DNA of 64,000 nt from the NCBI GenBank assembly GCA_030531005.1, contig JAUMTW010000003.1, positions 124,001 through 188,000 of the forward strand. Direction: 5' to 3'. Below are positions 48,216 to 55,833 of the stretch, piece by piece. Every line of letters starts with the position of its first letter. Position 1 is the first letter of the stretch. The DNA comes from Corynebacterium sp. GTDB lineage: Bacteria; Actinomycetota; Actinomycetes; Mycobacteriales; Mycobacteriaceae. A program made the translations under genes and the position numbers. The notes beneath the pieces are model-generated. The model searched no databases. It worked only from the letters and a program-made list of their open reading frames with translations, and was not told the DNA's origin.

Positions 48216-48944
48216 ATGAGCCAGCCACATGATATTTCCCAGCGTCCCGTGCGCAAGATCTTCACTGATCGGCACGGTGGGGTATCTACTGCGCCCTACG
48301 ATTCCTTCAATCTTGGTGTTCACGTAGGCGATAAGCCTTCCGACGTAGAATCGAATCGCAGACGCTTGGCGCAGATTGCGGGGCTCGATATGAGCAACCT
48401 GGTGTGGATGGAACAGCTGCACACCAATACCGTAACTGTCGTTGATGCCGCAAGCGAGCAACCAATTGCGGCAACGGACGCCTTGGTCACGACCACGAAG
48501 GGCCTAGCTTTGGGAGTCTTAGTTGCTGATTGTGTGCCAGTACTGCTCTCAGAGACAGATACTGGAGTGATTGCTGCAATCCATGCGGGCCGTCTGGGGG
48601 CACGCAATGGCATTGTGGCACGCACCGTCGCAACGATGGAATCTCTCGGGGCAAACCCGCGGCGCATGCACGCGCTTATCGGCCCAGCGGCATCCGGGCG
48701 CCATTATGAGGTGCCTGTGGCGATGGCTGCCGATGTAGAAGAGCATCTACCTGGGTCGCGGACGACCACCACCAAGGGTACTACAGGCTTAGATTTACGA
48801 GTTGGTATTGTGCGCCAACTGATGGGCCTCGGAGTGACCAATATCCACGCAGATTCGCGGTGCACCATTGAAGATGAGAATTTCTTCTCTTATCGTCGCG
48901 AAGGCACCACCGGTCGGCAAGCCGGATTGATCTGGATGCCATAA
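48216..48944 (+). CDS. pgeF: Laccase-domain purine nucleoside/peptidoglycan editing protein (PgeF/YfiH)
   Basis: Member of the DUF152/YlmD family; relatives have purine nucleosidase or adenosine deaminase activity, and E. coli PgeF prevents mis-incorporation into peptidoglycan. From ATG 48216 (GGTGGA five bases upstream) it is 242 aa; ATGs at 48198 and 48204 are alternatives. Metal-binding motifs are visible: MEQLHTN with His, VLVADCVPVLL with Cys, and AAIHAGRLG with His. It follows ftsZ in the usual corynebacterial order, but yggS, normally next, is absent. Confidence 0.88.
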   Translation: MSQPHDISQRPVRKIFTDRHGGVSTAPYDSFNLGVHVGDKPSDVESNRRRLAQIAGLDMSNLVWMEQLHTNTVTVVDAASEQPIAATDALVTTTKGLALGVLVADCVPVLLSETDTGVIAAIHAGRLGARNGIVARTVATMESLGANPRRMHALIGPAASGRHYEVPVAMAADVEEHLPGSRTTTTKGTTGLDLRVGIVRQLMGLGVTNIHADSRCTIEDENFFSYRREGTTGRQAGLIWMP

Positions 48945-49059
48945 GCTGCGGATTTTCACTATTTTTCCACAACACGCCGATGCCTTCCCAAGGTGACTGA
49001 AGCCCTGGAATACAATTGGCACTAACGACAAACGACAACACAAATTGGAGAGGGACACT

Positions 49060-49485
49060 ATGACGTTCATTTCGAAGACTAAGGAATTCTTCGGTCTTAA
49101 TGCTGACTACGAATACGATGATGCTTACTATGAAGATGAGGCTGTATCCGGCTCCGTAGCCTACGCACCTCGCTACACTGAGCGCGAGGAACCAAGCTAT
49201 CGCGGCCCAGAGGTTAAGCAGTACTCTTCCACCGTCGTTCCAGTCACCGTGCGCAGTTATAATGATGCGACCTTGGTGGGTAACCCATTCCGCGATGGCG
49301 ATGCGGTGGTTATGGACATCACCGCTATGTCTCGGGAAGATGCCAAGCGTATCATCGACTTCGCTGCCGGCCTTTGCTTTGCGCTCCGAGGCAAAATGGA
49401 GAAGCTTGACTCCGGTATTTTCACTGTTGTTCCTGCAGAAAATCAGGCAACCGCGAGCGATCTGCGTCGCGCTGCTGGTCTCTAA
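49060..49485 (+). CDS. sepF: Septum protein SepF
   Basis: Anchors the FtsZ ring to the membrane in Actinobacteria. From ATG 49060 (GGAGAGGG upstream) it is 141 aa. N-terminal amphipathic membrane helix (MTFISKTKEFFGL), an acidic Tyr-rich linker (15-60), and the SepF core with VMDITAMSREDAKRIIDFAAGLCFALRGKMEKL, which binds the FtsZ C-terminal peptide. Followed by a strong terminator. Confidence 0.95.
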   Translation: MTFISKTKEFFGLNADYEYDDAYYEDEAVSGSVAYAPRYTEREEPSYRGPEVKQYSSTVVPVTVRSYNDATLVGNPFRDGDAVVMDITAMSREDAKRIIDFAAGLCFALRGKMEKLDSGIFTVVPAENQATASDLRRAAGL

Positions 49486-49512
49486 AATAGCTTCGTTTCG
49501 CGCCTTTTCTTC

Positions 49513-49555
49513 AAAACGCCTCCACTACCTTGTGTGTCCCTAGTGGGGGCGTTTT
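49513..49555. terminator. Terminator after sepF
   Basis: A 15-bp stem with one wobble: AAAACGCCTCCACTA (49513-49527) with TAGTGGGGGCGTTTT (49541-49555), then GCTTTGC. Symmetric A/T ends make it usable on both strands. Confidence 0.9.
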
Positions 49556-49639
49556 GCTTTGCAAGCACAAGCTGGACATTTGATACTCATGATCGGTTCG
49601 GCACCATGAAGTCGGCCTTATAGGAACGTATATGAAATA

Positions 49640-49684
49640 GGCCCTGGTAAATATCCCGTGAAGCGTCGGGGTTTTACCGGGGCC
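49640..49684 (-). terminator. Terminator of the M60 peptidase gene
   Basis: GGCCCTGGTAAA (49640-49651) pairs with TTTACCGGGGCC (49673-49684) and encloses CCCG/CGGG (49655-49658, 49667-49670). Read on the minus strand it lies about 55 nt after the M60 stop codon. Confidence 0.75.
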
Positions 49685-49739
49685 ACCATAGGAGCCAGTG
49701 CCTGTTGGTTCGCGTTGGAAATATCTGCGGTAGTGAGCC

Positions 49740-52700
49740 TTACTTCCTAGTATTGCGCCGTAACAACCAGATACCTCCTACGACGAGCAAAGCGGCGAAT
49801 GCTACGAGTAGGAGCACATCAGCACCTGTGCGTGCCAGGGTAGAACGGCCCTTATCTTGGCTATCTGAATCCGAGGTTGCAGATTCCGGGGTGGCGCTGG
49901 AATCTGATGCAGATGGGGTTGCAGATGGGGCAGTAGATGCTTCATGGACCAAAGTGCTAGTACTTGTGGTACTAGCAATCAGGCTTGGACTATCCAATGG
50001 CGTATGAGAATTATCCACAGTTGGGGAAGCAGGCCGGGTGATAACCACAGAAGGTACGACTGGGACTCGCCGAGAAGTAGTTCCTGATGCACTGGTGGTT
50101 GCGGGATCGGTGCCTTCCACAGTGGTGGAATTAGTAGTTGAAGGCTCTGGGCTGGAAGTCTCTGCAGAAGTTGGCACGGCCGAAGGGATCGCGCCGGTGG
50201 TTTCTGCCGTGGTGGATGTCTCTACGTATGTTGATGATTCTGGAGTTTCTTCCGAGGAACTTTCTTCAGCAGTAGATGCTGCAGTACTGGACTCTGTCAA
50301 AGTTTTCGGTTCCCACAAGGCAAGTAACTGTGGAGCTACAGCACCCTCAACCACATCACCAGCGGAGTAGATAACACCATATGCAGGATCTGCAGCTCTC
50401 TCTTCTTCGCTTAAGCCATCAATACGCCGCCAGCCTTTGAAGTCATAGCCTTCGCGGGTAGGGGCTTCAGTGGTTATGGCATAGCCTCGATTGCTATCAA
50501 ATGAAGATTTTGCAAAGGGGGAAATTATAGATTCGGCATCTCCGGCATCTGGAAAGCTTCCTCCATCCAAGTGATACAAGGCGCGCAGCCCACTTGCATT
50601 GAGCCGGTAGTCATAAGCAATGACCGCATAATCGCTGGCCACCGTCCCAGCGGGAGCATTGTCATCAACGAAAGTTGCTGTACCTTCCGTGCTGCCGTCC
50701 AGGCCAGTGCGGGTATAACCAATAAGGACATCCCCGCGGTAAATTTCATACACGGCAGCTGCAGATGCATGCGTGGAGGTCTGCAATGCAATGGTGGGGC
50801 TTGCACTCACAGAGGTATGTGGATGAATGGTCGGATCAATTCCGTCAACCTGGAACTCGGCGATGACCTTTGGATTTTCCAACGGTGCACCGCTGCCGGT
50901 AACTCCAGTGTGTGGGTAGGTGTCAGGAAAGAGTTGCATGGTAGGGTTCGCCTGGTTGAGAACCGTCTTGATGTCTTGGTCCATATCCAAATACTGAGTT
51001 GGTACTGGTGCGACTGGATACTGCTCGCAGATTTTACGGACTGCATCGGTGATATAGCGGAATCCTTGAGACTCGGCATAGGTGCACTGGTCATAGCCGG
51101 TCGCTTCGGTTGCGATGAGAATCAGGCGATTCCACTGGCGTTGCCCGTTTGGCAGCCCACTGAGCATTGCACCGATTTCTGCTGAGTGCTCCCGATCAAT
51201 GCGCAAGGCGGTGCCATAGGCACCGAATTCATCGAGATCAGCCAGGCGATTGGTGCTAAAAGGAGAGAAGCCTTTGGATATGCTGGATACTGCCGCAGCA
51301 TCGTAGTTGCTGTAGTCGAAGTTATCCCAGTAACGGAACATGTTGTACACAGCGATGACATCAGACCAATTTCCCCAGCCAGTAAAGCGTTGATCATCAT
51401 TATCTGCGGGATCCCCACCTGCGATGCGTTCGTTGAGACGCGCAACAAGCACTTCCTGGTTTGAGGCGATATTTGAATGCAGCAGCGCGCTAACCTCGGT
51501 ATTTGGGGTCAGACCTCGTGCAAGCTGCAGTTCGAGGAGGTGAATGCCACCACGCAAGGAATAAATATTCGTGGTAGTTTCGTGCACGGCTGTTGGGCTG
51601 TTATCAAGTAAATGTCCGTACTCATGGTTCATGCCCCAGTTCCACTGCGGGGCGAGCGTACCCTGTAAATTGCCCTGGTATTGCCCAGCACCACCGATAG
51701 TATAAAAGCCGTCCTGGGCGAACAGTCCGCCTACATCGTGGTTATTCACATAAACCCGGTAGAGATCAGCAGCCTGATCCCGTGCTTCAGCGGCATCGTG
51801 TGTCAGACCACCGTAATGGTCGAAAAACTCAATACGCTCCTTGGCAATGTCATGAGCATTGGAAATTTTCTCGAAAGCTGCTGCAGGGGAATCCTCGGCA
51901 TAGGCTGCAGCAGTACGGGTGGCTGAACCAGAGAAATCCTGGAGTCCTAGGCGGATATCAGTCATATCGATAACGGATTTTTCTGCTGCAACTGAGGCTG
52001 CCTGGGCACGAATATCTGCAAGATAAGCGGCGAATTCTTCCTCATTGCCGCGGTGCGTATAGGTGGGGTAGGTGTGCAGCTGGGAGCCTAAGACGAGGGG
52101 TGCAGCACTAGCCGGCTGATAGGAAGGTGCTGAACTCGTGCTTGCTGATTTGGCCGCATCAGCCGCCATGATGCGCACCTGGGCTGGGTTCGTAGAATCA
52201 TTATTGAAATAGAGTGCCCATGGTTTGGTGCGATCACTCATGGTATACCGAACTTTATTGAAACCAGGCTGCAAGGCGGAAACTCGCGGGGTGAGGTCAC
52301 TACCACTTTCCGCGGTGCCAACAGCGCGTGTAGCTATATACACCTCGTCACTACTGCTGGGATCGACCCAAACAAGAAGGTCCACCACGCCGTCTGCTTG
52401 CTCATACACGCTGGTGGCATTCGGCGAGATCGCCAATCCTGTGAAGTCGCGGTTGTCATAGCGGAAGTCGTGCTGAGTAGTAGCCTTTTCTGCACCGGCA
52501 CTACCTAAGGTAGAAAGTTCCAGCACTGTCTCGCGCAGCTGTGCCTCATGAGCTTGCGTATAAGCAACGATGTCCGTGATTGCCTGGGCTTCGTGAACGA
52601 GTTCCGCGGTGGCATCAGTGTTTTGGGTACGCGCATAATCTTCGACCTCTGCCATAAAGGTCTCCCGTGCAGCTGCAGTTGCCAAGGCATCGACTGGTTG

Positions 52701-52901
52701 AAAACCCAAGGCATCCGACCACGGCTGTGCGAGCACGGAAGAAATGCTGTCGGGCACGCTTGCTTGTTCTTGGGCATTAGCAACTGTTGCTTGGAAAATC
52801 GGGAGAGGAGTAATGCTGTTTGCGCATAATGCCATGACAATCAGTGGGGTATAAATGTGGCGAATCCAAGGGGCACGATTGCGCGCGGACAAAATCAACA
52901 C
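49740..52901 (-). CDS. Secreted, sortase-anchored M60-like metallopeptidase
   Basis: Predicted zinc peptidase on the cell surface; characterised M60 members (enhancin, mucinases) cut O-glycosylated mucin-type proteins. 1053 aa. Signal peptide to about residue 43 (ATVANA|QE). The catalytic motif is H426-E-Y-G-H430 followed by E441, fitting the gluzincin rule HEXXH-x(8-28)-E. Residues about 774-865 look like an InlB B-repeat (REGYDFKGW...ALWEP). A Ser/Thr/Pro-rich stalk spans about 868-1019, then LARTG (1022-1026), a hydrophobic segment and RRNTRK, a class E-type (LAXTG) sorting signal. Start: GTG 52901 abuts GAGGA; TTG at codon 4 has better spacing. It stands alone on the opposite strand inside the dcw cluster, suggesting an insertion. 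Confidence 0.88.
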   Translation of the reverse strand: MLILSARNRAPWIRHIYTPLIVMALCANSITPLPIFQATVANAQEQASVPDSISSVLAQPWSDALGFQPVDALATAAARETFMAEVEDYARTQNTDATAELVHEAQAITDIVAYTQAHEAQLRETVLELSTLGSAGAEKATTQHDFRYDNRDFTGLAISPNATSVYEQADGVVDLLVWVDPSSSDEVYIATRAVGTAESGSDLTPRVSALQPGFNKVRYTMSDRTKPWALYFNNDSTNPAQVRIMAADAAKSASTSSAPSYQPASAAPLVLGSQLHTYPTYTHRGNEEEFAAYLADIRAQAASVAAEKSVIDMTDIRLGLQDFSGSATRTAAAYAEDSPAAAFEKISNAHDIAKERIEFFDHYGGLTHDAAEARDQAADLYRVYVNNHDVGGLFAQDGFYTIGGAGQYQGNLQGTLAPQWNWGMNHEYGHLLDNSPTAVHETTTNIYSLRGGIHLLELQLARGLTPNTEVSALLHSNIASNQEVLVARLNERIAGGDPADNDDQRFTGWGNWSDVIAVYNMFRYWDNFDYSNYDAAAVSSISKGFSPFSTNRLADLDEFGAYGTALRIDREHSAEIGAMLSGLPNGQRQWNRLILIATEATGYDQCTYAESQGFRYITDAVRKICEQYPVAPVPTQYLDMDQDIKTVLNQANPTMQLFPDTYPHTGVTGSGAPLENPKVIAEFQVDGIDPTIHPHTSVSASPTIALQTSTHASAAAVYEIYRGDVLIGYTRTGLDGSTEGTATFVDDNAPAGTVASDYAVIAYDYRLNASGLRALYHLDGGSFPDAGDAESIISPFAKSSFDSNRGYAITTEAPTREGYDFKGWRRIDGLSEEERAADPAYGVIYSAGDVVEGAVAPQLLALWEPKTLTESSTAASTAEESSSEETPESSTYVETSTTAETTGAIPSAVPTSAETSSPEPSTTNSTTVEGTDPATTSASGTTSRRVPVVPSVVITRPASPTVDNSHTPLDSPSLIASTTSTSTLVHEASTAPSATPSASDSSATPESATSDSDSQDKGRSTLARTGADVLLLVAFAALLVVGGIWLLRRNTRK

Positions 52902-53219
52902 TCCTCAAAGCTGTACTATTCGAATCTGGTGGCAGCCTGCTAGCGCAAGATAGCTTGAGCATTGAATGCAGAGAAGCTGTCGTTTCGATGCTGCCACGCT
53001 CACAAATACCATCCGATTTTAGCAGTTGCGCAGGTCACACCTCAAAAAACTGCTACTGAAGTGGTGGCACAGTTGCGGCAGAAACAGGGGAGTAGTGACC
53101 GTAGAAACACTCATTTTGCGGTCCCTGGTGATATTCGCGTGGCGTATGATCCTGCGCGGAGAAAGTGTTTTGGGATAGAATACACAGGCATATTCGCAGC
53201 GCCTGAGGAGGAAGAGAAG
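52902..53219. other. Divergent region between the M60 gene and yggT
   Basis: About 318 bases holding the promoters of both genes. The reading frame of yggT is open upstream to 52962, but this part has no membrane segments or family similarity. Confidence 0.4.
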
Positions 53220-53507
53220 TTGTCAGTAGCGGGAGCCGTACTCTACTTAATTGTCCGTATTTATATGTACATTTTGATCGCCCGAATTTTGATCGAAATG
53301 ATTGCGAGCTTCTCACGAAGCTTCCGTCCCCCAGCCTGGTTTAGCCGCATTGCCGAGATCTTTTTCGTATTAACCGATCCACCGGTACGCGCATTGCGCC
53401 GCCTGATTCCGCCCCTCCGCATGGGTAATATTGGCTTAGATCTTTCTGTGTTGGTCTTATTCTTTATCCTCCAGGTTATTTTGATGCTTATCGCTGCACT
53501 GCTCTAA
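53220..53507 (+). CDS. YggT-family membrane protein
   Basis: Small membrane protein conserved between sepF and divIVA, of uncertain role (osmotic tolerance or wall synthesis in other bacteria). From TTG 53220, with GAGGAGGAAGAG upstream, it is 95 aa, the usual family length. Two YggT-type segments: helix about 5-30 with ILIARILIEMIASF, the conserved FFVLTDPPVRALRRLIPPLR loop, and a C-terminal helix LDLSVLVLFFILQVILML. A start at 52962 would give an unusual 86-residue extension and is not favoured. Confidence 0.85.
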   Translation: MSVAGAVLYLIVRIYMYILIARILIEMIASFSRSFRPPAWFSRIAEIFFVLTDPPVRALRRLIPPLRMGNIGLDLSVLVLFFILQVILMLIAALL

Positions 53508-53554
53508 CTCGAAAAAGCAGGTTGCTCGGTTATGCGAGCAGTACAACGAAAAGG

Positions 53555-53583
53555 CGTCTGGATATGCATCCAGGCGTTTTTTT
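53555..53583 (+). terminator. Terminator after yggT
   Basis: CGTCTGGAT (53555-53563) with ATCCAGGCG (53568-53576), ATGC loop, then seven T. A small hairpin TGCTCG/CGAGCA precedes it. Confidence 0.9.
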
Positions 53584-54092
53584 GATGTCGATGCAGGGTT
53601 GGGGTAAGCGAAGGGGCGAAGATGGAGTGGTGAGACTGCAGGTGCTTGATGTTATTCAAGGAAGTTGCATGCTTACAGCGTGGCGTTTGCTGGATGTTGT
53701 CTTTACGCCCCAACTTTTCTCCATGCTGCAAGTTTGCTTAAGGCGTGCAGTTTTGCACGATAATCGTGGAATTATTCACAGATTAACGTGACTCTGGTAA
53801 TCAGCTGGGATTCTTCTCGCCGCTGCAAACCCTGCGGGGGTGGATAGCTGGCCACGGGGTCGAATCGAGAAAAATTGCGCGAAAATTACAAAAAAATGGG
53901 TGGCAATCTCGCCGCACCTGGCAATACGGGTTATGATGGGTGATAATGATAACGGTTTCAATGCTCACTCTGTGTCTGGTTCAGCCTGGTGGTGTTGAGC
54001 ATTTATTGTGAATATAACTTGTTGCACGTATGGTTGTAGAATCATAGCTGTAACTCACAAAGTGTGAACGAATACTTGAAGGGAACTACTTC
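53584..54092. other. Upstream region of divIVA
   Basis: About 510 bases with no supportable gene. A TAGAAT hexamer at about 54036-54041 is a likely -10 element. TCACA-AAG-TGTGA at 54055-54067 is an inverted repeat 25 bases before the ATG, and could be an operator or a leader hairpin. Confidence 0.5.
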
Positions 54093-55004
54093 ATGGCGCT
54101 GCTAACTCCAGCTGATGTCCACAACGTCGCATTTAACATGCCTCCAATCGGGAAGCGTGGCTACAAAGAAGACGAAGTCGACCAGTTCCTGGATCTCGTA
54201 GAAGATACTCTTGCTGAGATGCAAGAAGAAAACGACGAGCTGCGTCGTAAGGTAGAAGAGCTCCAGGCTGGGGGCTCCACCGCAGCAACGACTGCAGCCA
54301 GTGGAGACTCCGCAGACTCTGTCGATTCTGCAGCTGTTCGCCGTGAGGTAGAAGCTGAGCTCGCCGAGTCTCATGAGGCTGAATTGGCAGCCCTGCGCGA
54401 AAAGCTGGCTAAGGCTGAGTCTGAGCGCGATGCCGCCCGCCGTGAGGCCCAGGATGCTAAGCGTCAATCTTCGGCTAAGCCAGCTGTTGAGCACACCGCT
54501 GCTGGCGAAGAGGTTGCCACCGCTGACACCCATGTTCAGGCGGCTAAGGTTCTCGGTCTGGCTCAGGAGATGGCTGATCGCCTCACCGCTGACGCCCAGG
54601 CTGAGTCCGAAAGCCTGCTGACCAAGGCTCGTGAGTCTGCAGACCGCCAGGTGAATGAGGCTGAGACTGAAGCACGCACCACCTTGGAGAAGGCTCGCTC
54701 CGAGGCCAAGACCCTAGTTGCTGATGCTGAGCGTAAGTCGGCTGCGACCTTGGCTGATGCCGATAAGCAGGCTACCACCCAGGTGCGCCAGGCTGAGGAG
54801 AAGGCAGCTGCGCTGCAAGCTGATGCCGAGCGTAAGCACTCCGAAATTATGGCTACTGTTAAGCAGCAGCAATCCGCACTGGAAAATCGTATTGCTGAAC
54901 TGCGCACCTTCGAGCGCGAGTACCGTGCCCGCCTGAAGAATCTGTTGCAGTCCCAGCTTGACGACCTGGAAAGCCGTGAGTCCTCCGCGCCAGAGCAGCG
55001 CTAA
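54093..55004 (+). CDS. divIVA: Polar growth scaffold DivIVA (Wag31)
   Basis: Marks negatively curved poles and directs polar peptidoglycan synthesis; essential in corynebacteria. 303 aa: N-terminal DivIVA domain with [43 protein letters not shown]; Ala/Ser-rich linker at about 65-85; long coiled coils at about 88-130 and 150-295 with many Ala-Glu-Lys heptads, ending in [17 protein letters not shown]. In mycobacteria a Thr in the linker region is phosphorylated by PknA/B; the same site cannot be assigned here. Confidence 0.96.
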   Translation: MALLTPADVHNVAFNMPPIGKRGYKEDEVDQFLDLVEDTLAEMQEENDELRRKVEELQAGGSTAATTAASGDSADSVDSAAVRREVEAELAESHEAELAALREKLAKAESERDAARREAQDAKRQSSAKPAVEHTAAGEEVATADTHVQAAKVLGLAQEMADRLTADAQAESESLLTKARESADRQVNEAETEARTTLEKARSEAKTLVADAERKSAATLADADKQATTQVRQAEEKAAALQADAERKHSEIMATVKQQQSALENRIAELRTFEREYRARLKNLLQSQLDDLESRESSAPEQR

Positions 55005-55013
55005 GAACCAAAG

Positions 55014-55088
55014 ATGCCGCCATTCCGGTGGCATCTCATAGCTAGGACCCCCTTGAGCACCCTTACTTTTAGAGTAGGGGTGTTTTTC
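55014..55088 (+). terminator. Double terminator after divIVA
   Basis: First hairpin GATGCCGCC/GGTGGCATC (55014-55022, 55028-55036), loop ATTCC. Second CACCCTTACT/AGTAGGGGTG (55059-55068, 55074-55083) with loop TTTAG, followed by TTTTT. The second is a classic intrinsic terminator. Confidence 0.9.
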
Positions 55089-55144
55089 TTAGGCCTCTTC
55101 CGCTATGCTTATGGAAAACTTGTGTAAACTATAAGAATTATTCC

Positions 55145-55172
55145 AAGTGGATTAGTCTAAGTGGATTAGTTT
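55145..55172 (+). repeat. 14-bp tandem repeat after divIVA
   Basis: AAGTGGATTAGTCT (55145-55158) followed directly by AAGTGGATTAGTTT (55159-55172), and a partial third copy GAGTGG. It sits just before the small membrane protein gene. Confidence 0.75.
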
Positions 55173-55213
55173 GAGTGGCTTCATCTAGTTGGTTGAGTGC
55201 GGATGGGAGGAAG

Positions 55214-55393
55214 ATGTTACTTAGAGCCTTCGCATTTGCGATCCTGGCATTAGTCTTCTTGCTTATCGCCGTATGGAGCTTGCACCTAGTATGGCTGCTT
55301 CCAGCTGCAGTACTGATTTTTCGGGGCATATTCTTGGTGCGCAGCGATATCGCTCTAACCTTAGAAAACTCACAAGAGATGGTGTTGGGCTAA
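55214..55393 (+). CDS. Small membrane protein, 59 aa
   Basis: Function unknown. ATG 55214 follows a strong GGGAGG site, giving 59 aa; a GTG at 55175 in frame has no ribosome site. One long or two short helices at about 5-43 (FAILALVFLLIAVWSLHLVWLLPAAVLIFRG), then a polar tail. A gene of this kind is commonly found between divIVA and ileS in corynebacteria. No known domain. Confidence 0.65.
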   Translation: MLLRAFAFAILALVFLLIAVWSLHLVWLLPAAVLIFRGIFLVRSDIALTLENSQEMVLG

Positions 55394-55530
55394 TGGACGC
55401 GGCAAAGCAGGGGCATTTGCTCGGCTACTGATCTTTGCGCATCGAATCCTTGGTGAATTCTGCCTATCTACTTCGTCATAACCGACCCCTTACAATCACG
55501 ACACAATCGTGGTTGCCGGCGTGGAGTAAA

Positions 55531-55559
55531 TTGATTTTTTAGCGTTAGACGTCTATACT
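55531..55559 (+). promoter_or_regulatory. ileS promoter
   Basis: TTGATT (55531-55536), 17-bp spacer, TATACT (55554-55559). It sits ahead of the T-box leader, giving a leader of about 265 nt. The gap 55394-55833 holds this promoter and the T-box but no gene. Confidence 0.75.
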
Positions 55560-55629
55560 TGGAAATAGACTTTTGCCCATCCTGAAGCCTGTGCCACATC
55601 AATGCGCTAGCAGTCACCAGGGGAGGGGG

Positions 55630-55833
55630 AAGGTAAACGCTATGATCCGGCTATCACCGGGGAGCCTCCGGAAGAAACATGTACATGGAGTAGAACCGGA
55701 CGGGTAAGACCGAGATCTCTGTCAACGAAGTGGAACCTCAACGTTCAAACAGGGTGGTACCGCGCACAGCAGCAGCTTGGCGCCCCTGTAGCAGCAAACC
55801 GCACCCGCGAACCTTTTAAAGGAATATCCACAC
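55630..55833 (+). ncRNA. T-box riboswitch, isoleucine, upstream of ileS
   Basis: A leader RNA that reads the charging state of tRNA-Ile. The T-box sequence TGGTACCGCG is at 55755-55764 and pairs with the uncharged tRNA 3' end. A short stem I carries ATC as specifier at 55653-55655 within CTATCACCGGGGAGCC. No terminator U-tract follows the antiterminator region; instead the ileS ribosome site AAAGGA lies at the 3' end, so translational control by sequestration is expected, as in other actinobacterial ileS T-boxes. Boundaries are approximate. Confidence 0.9.
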
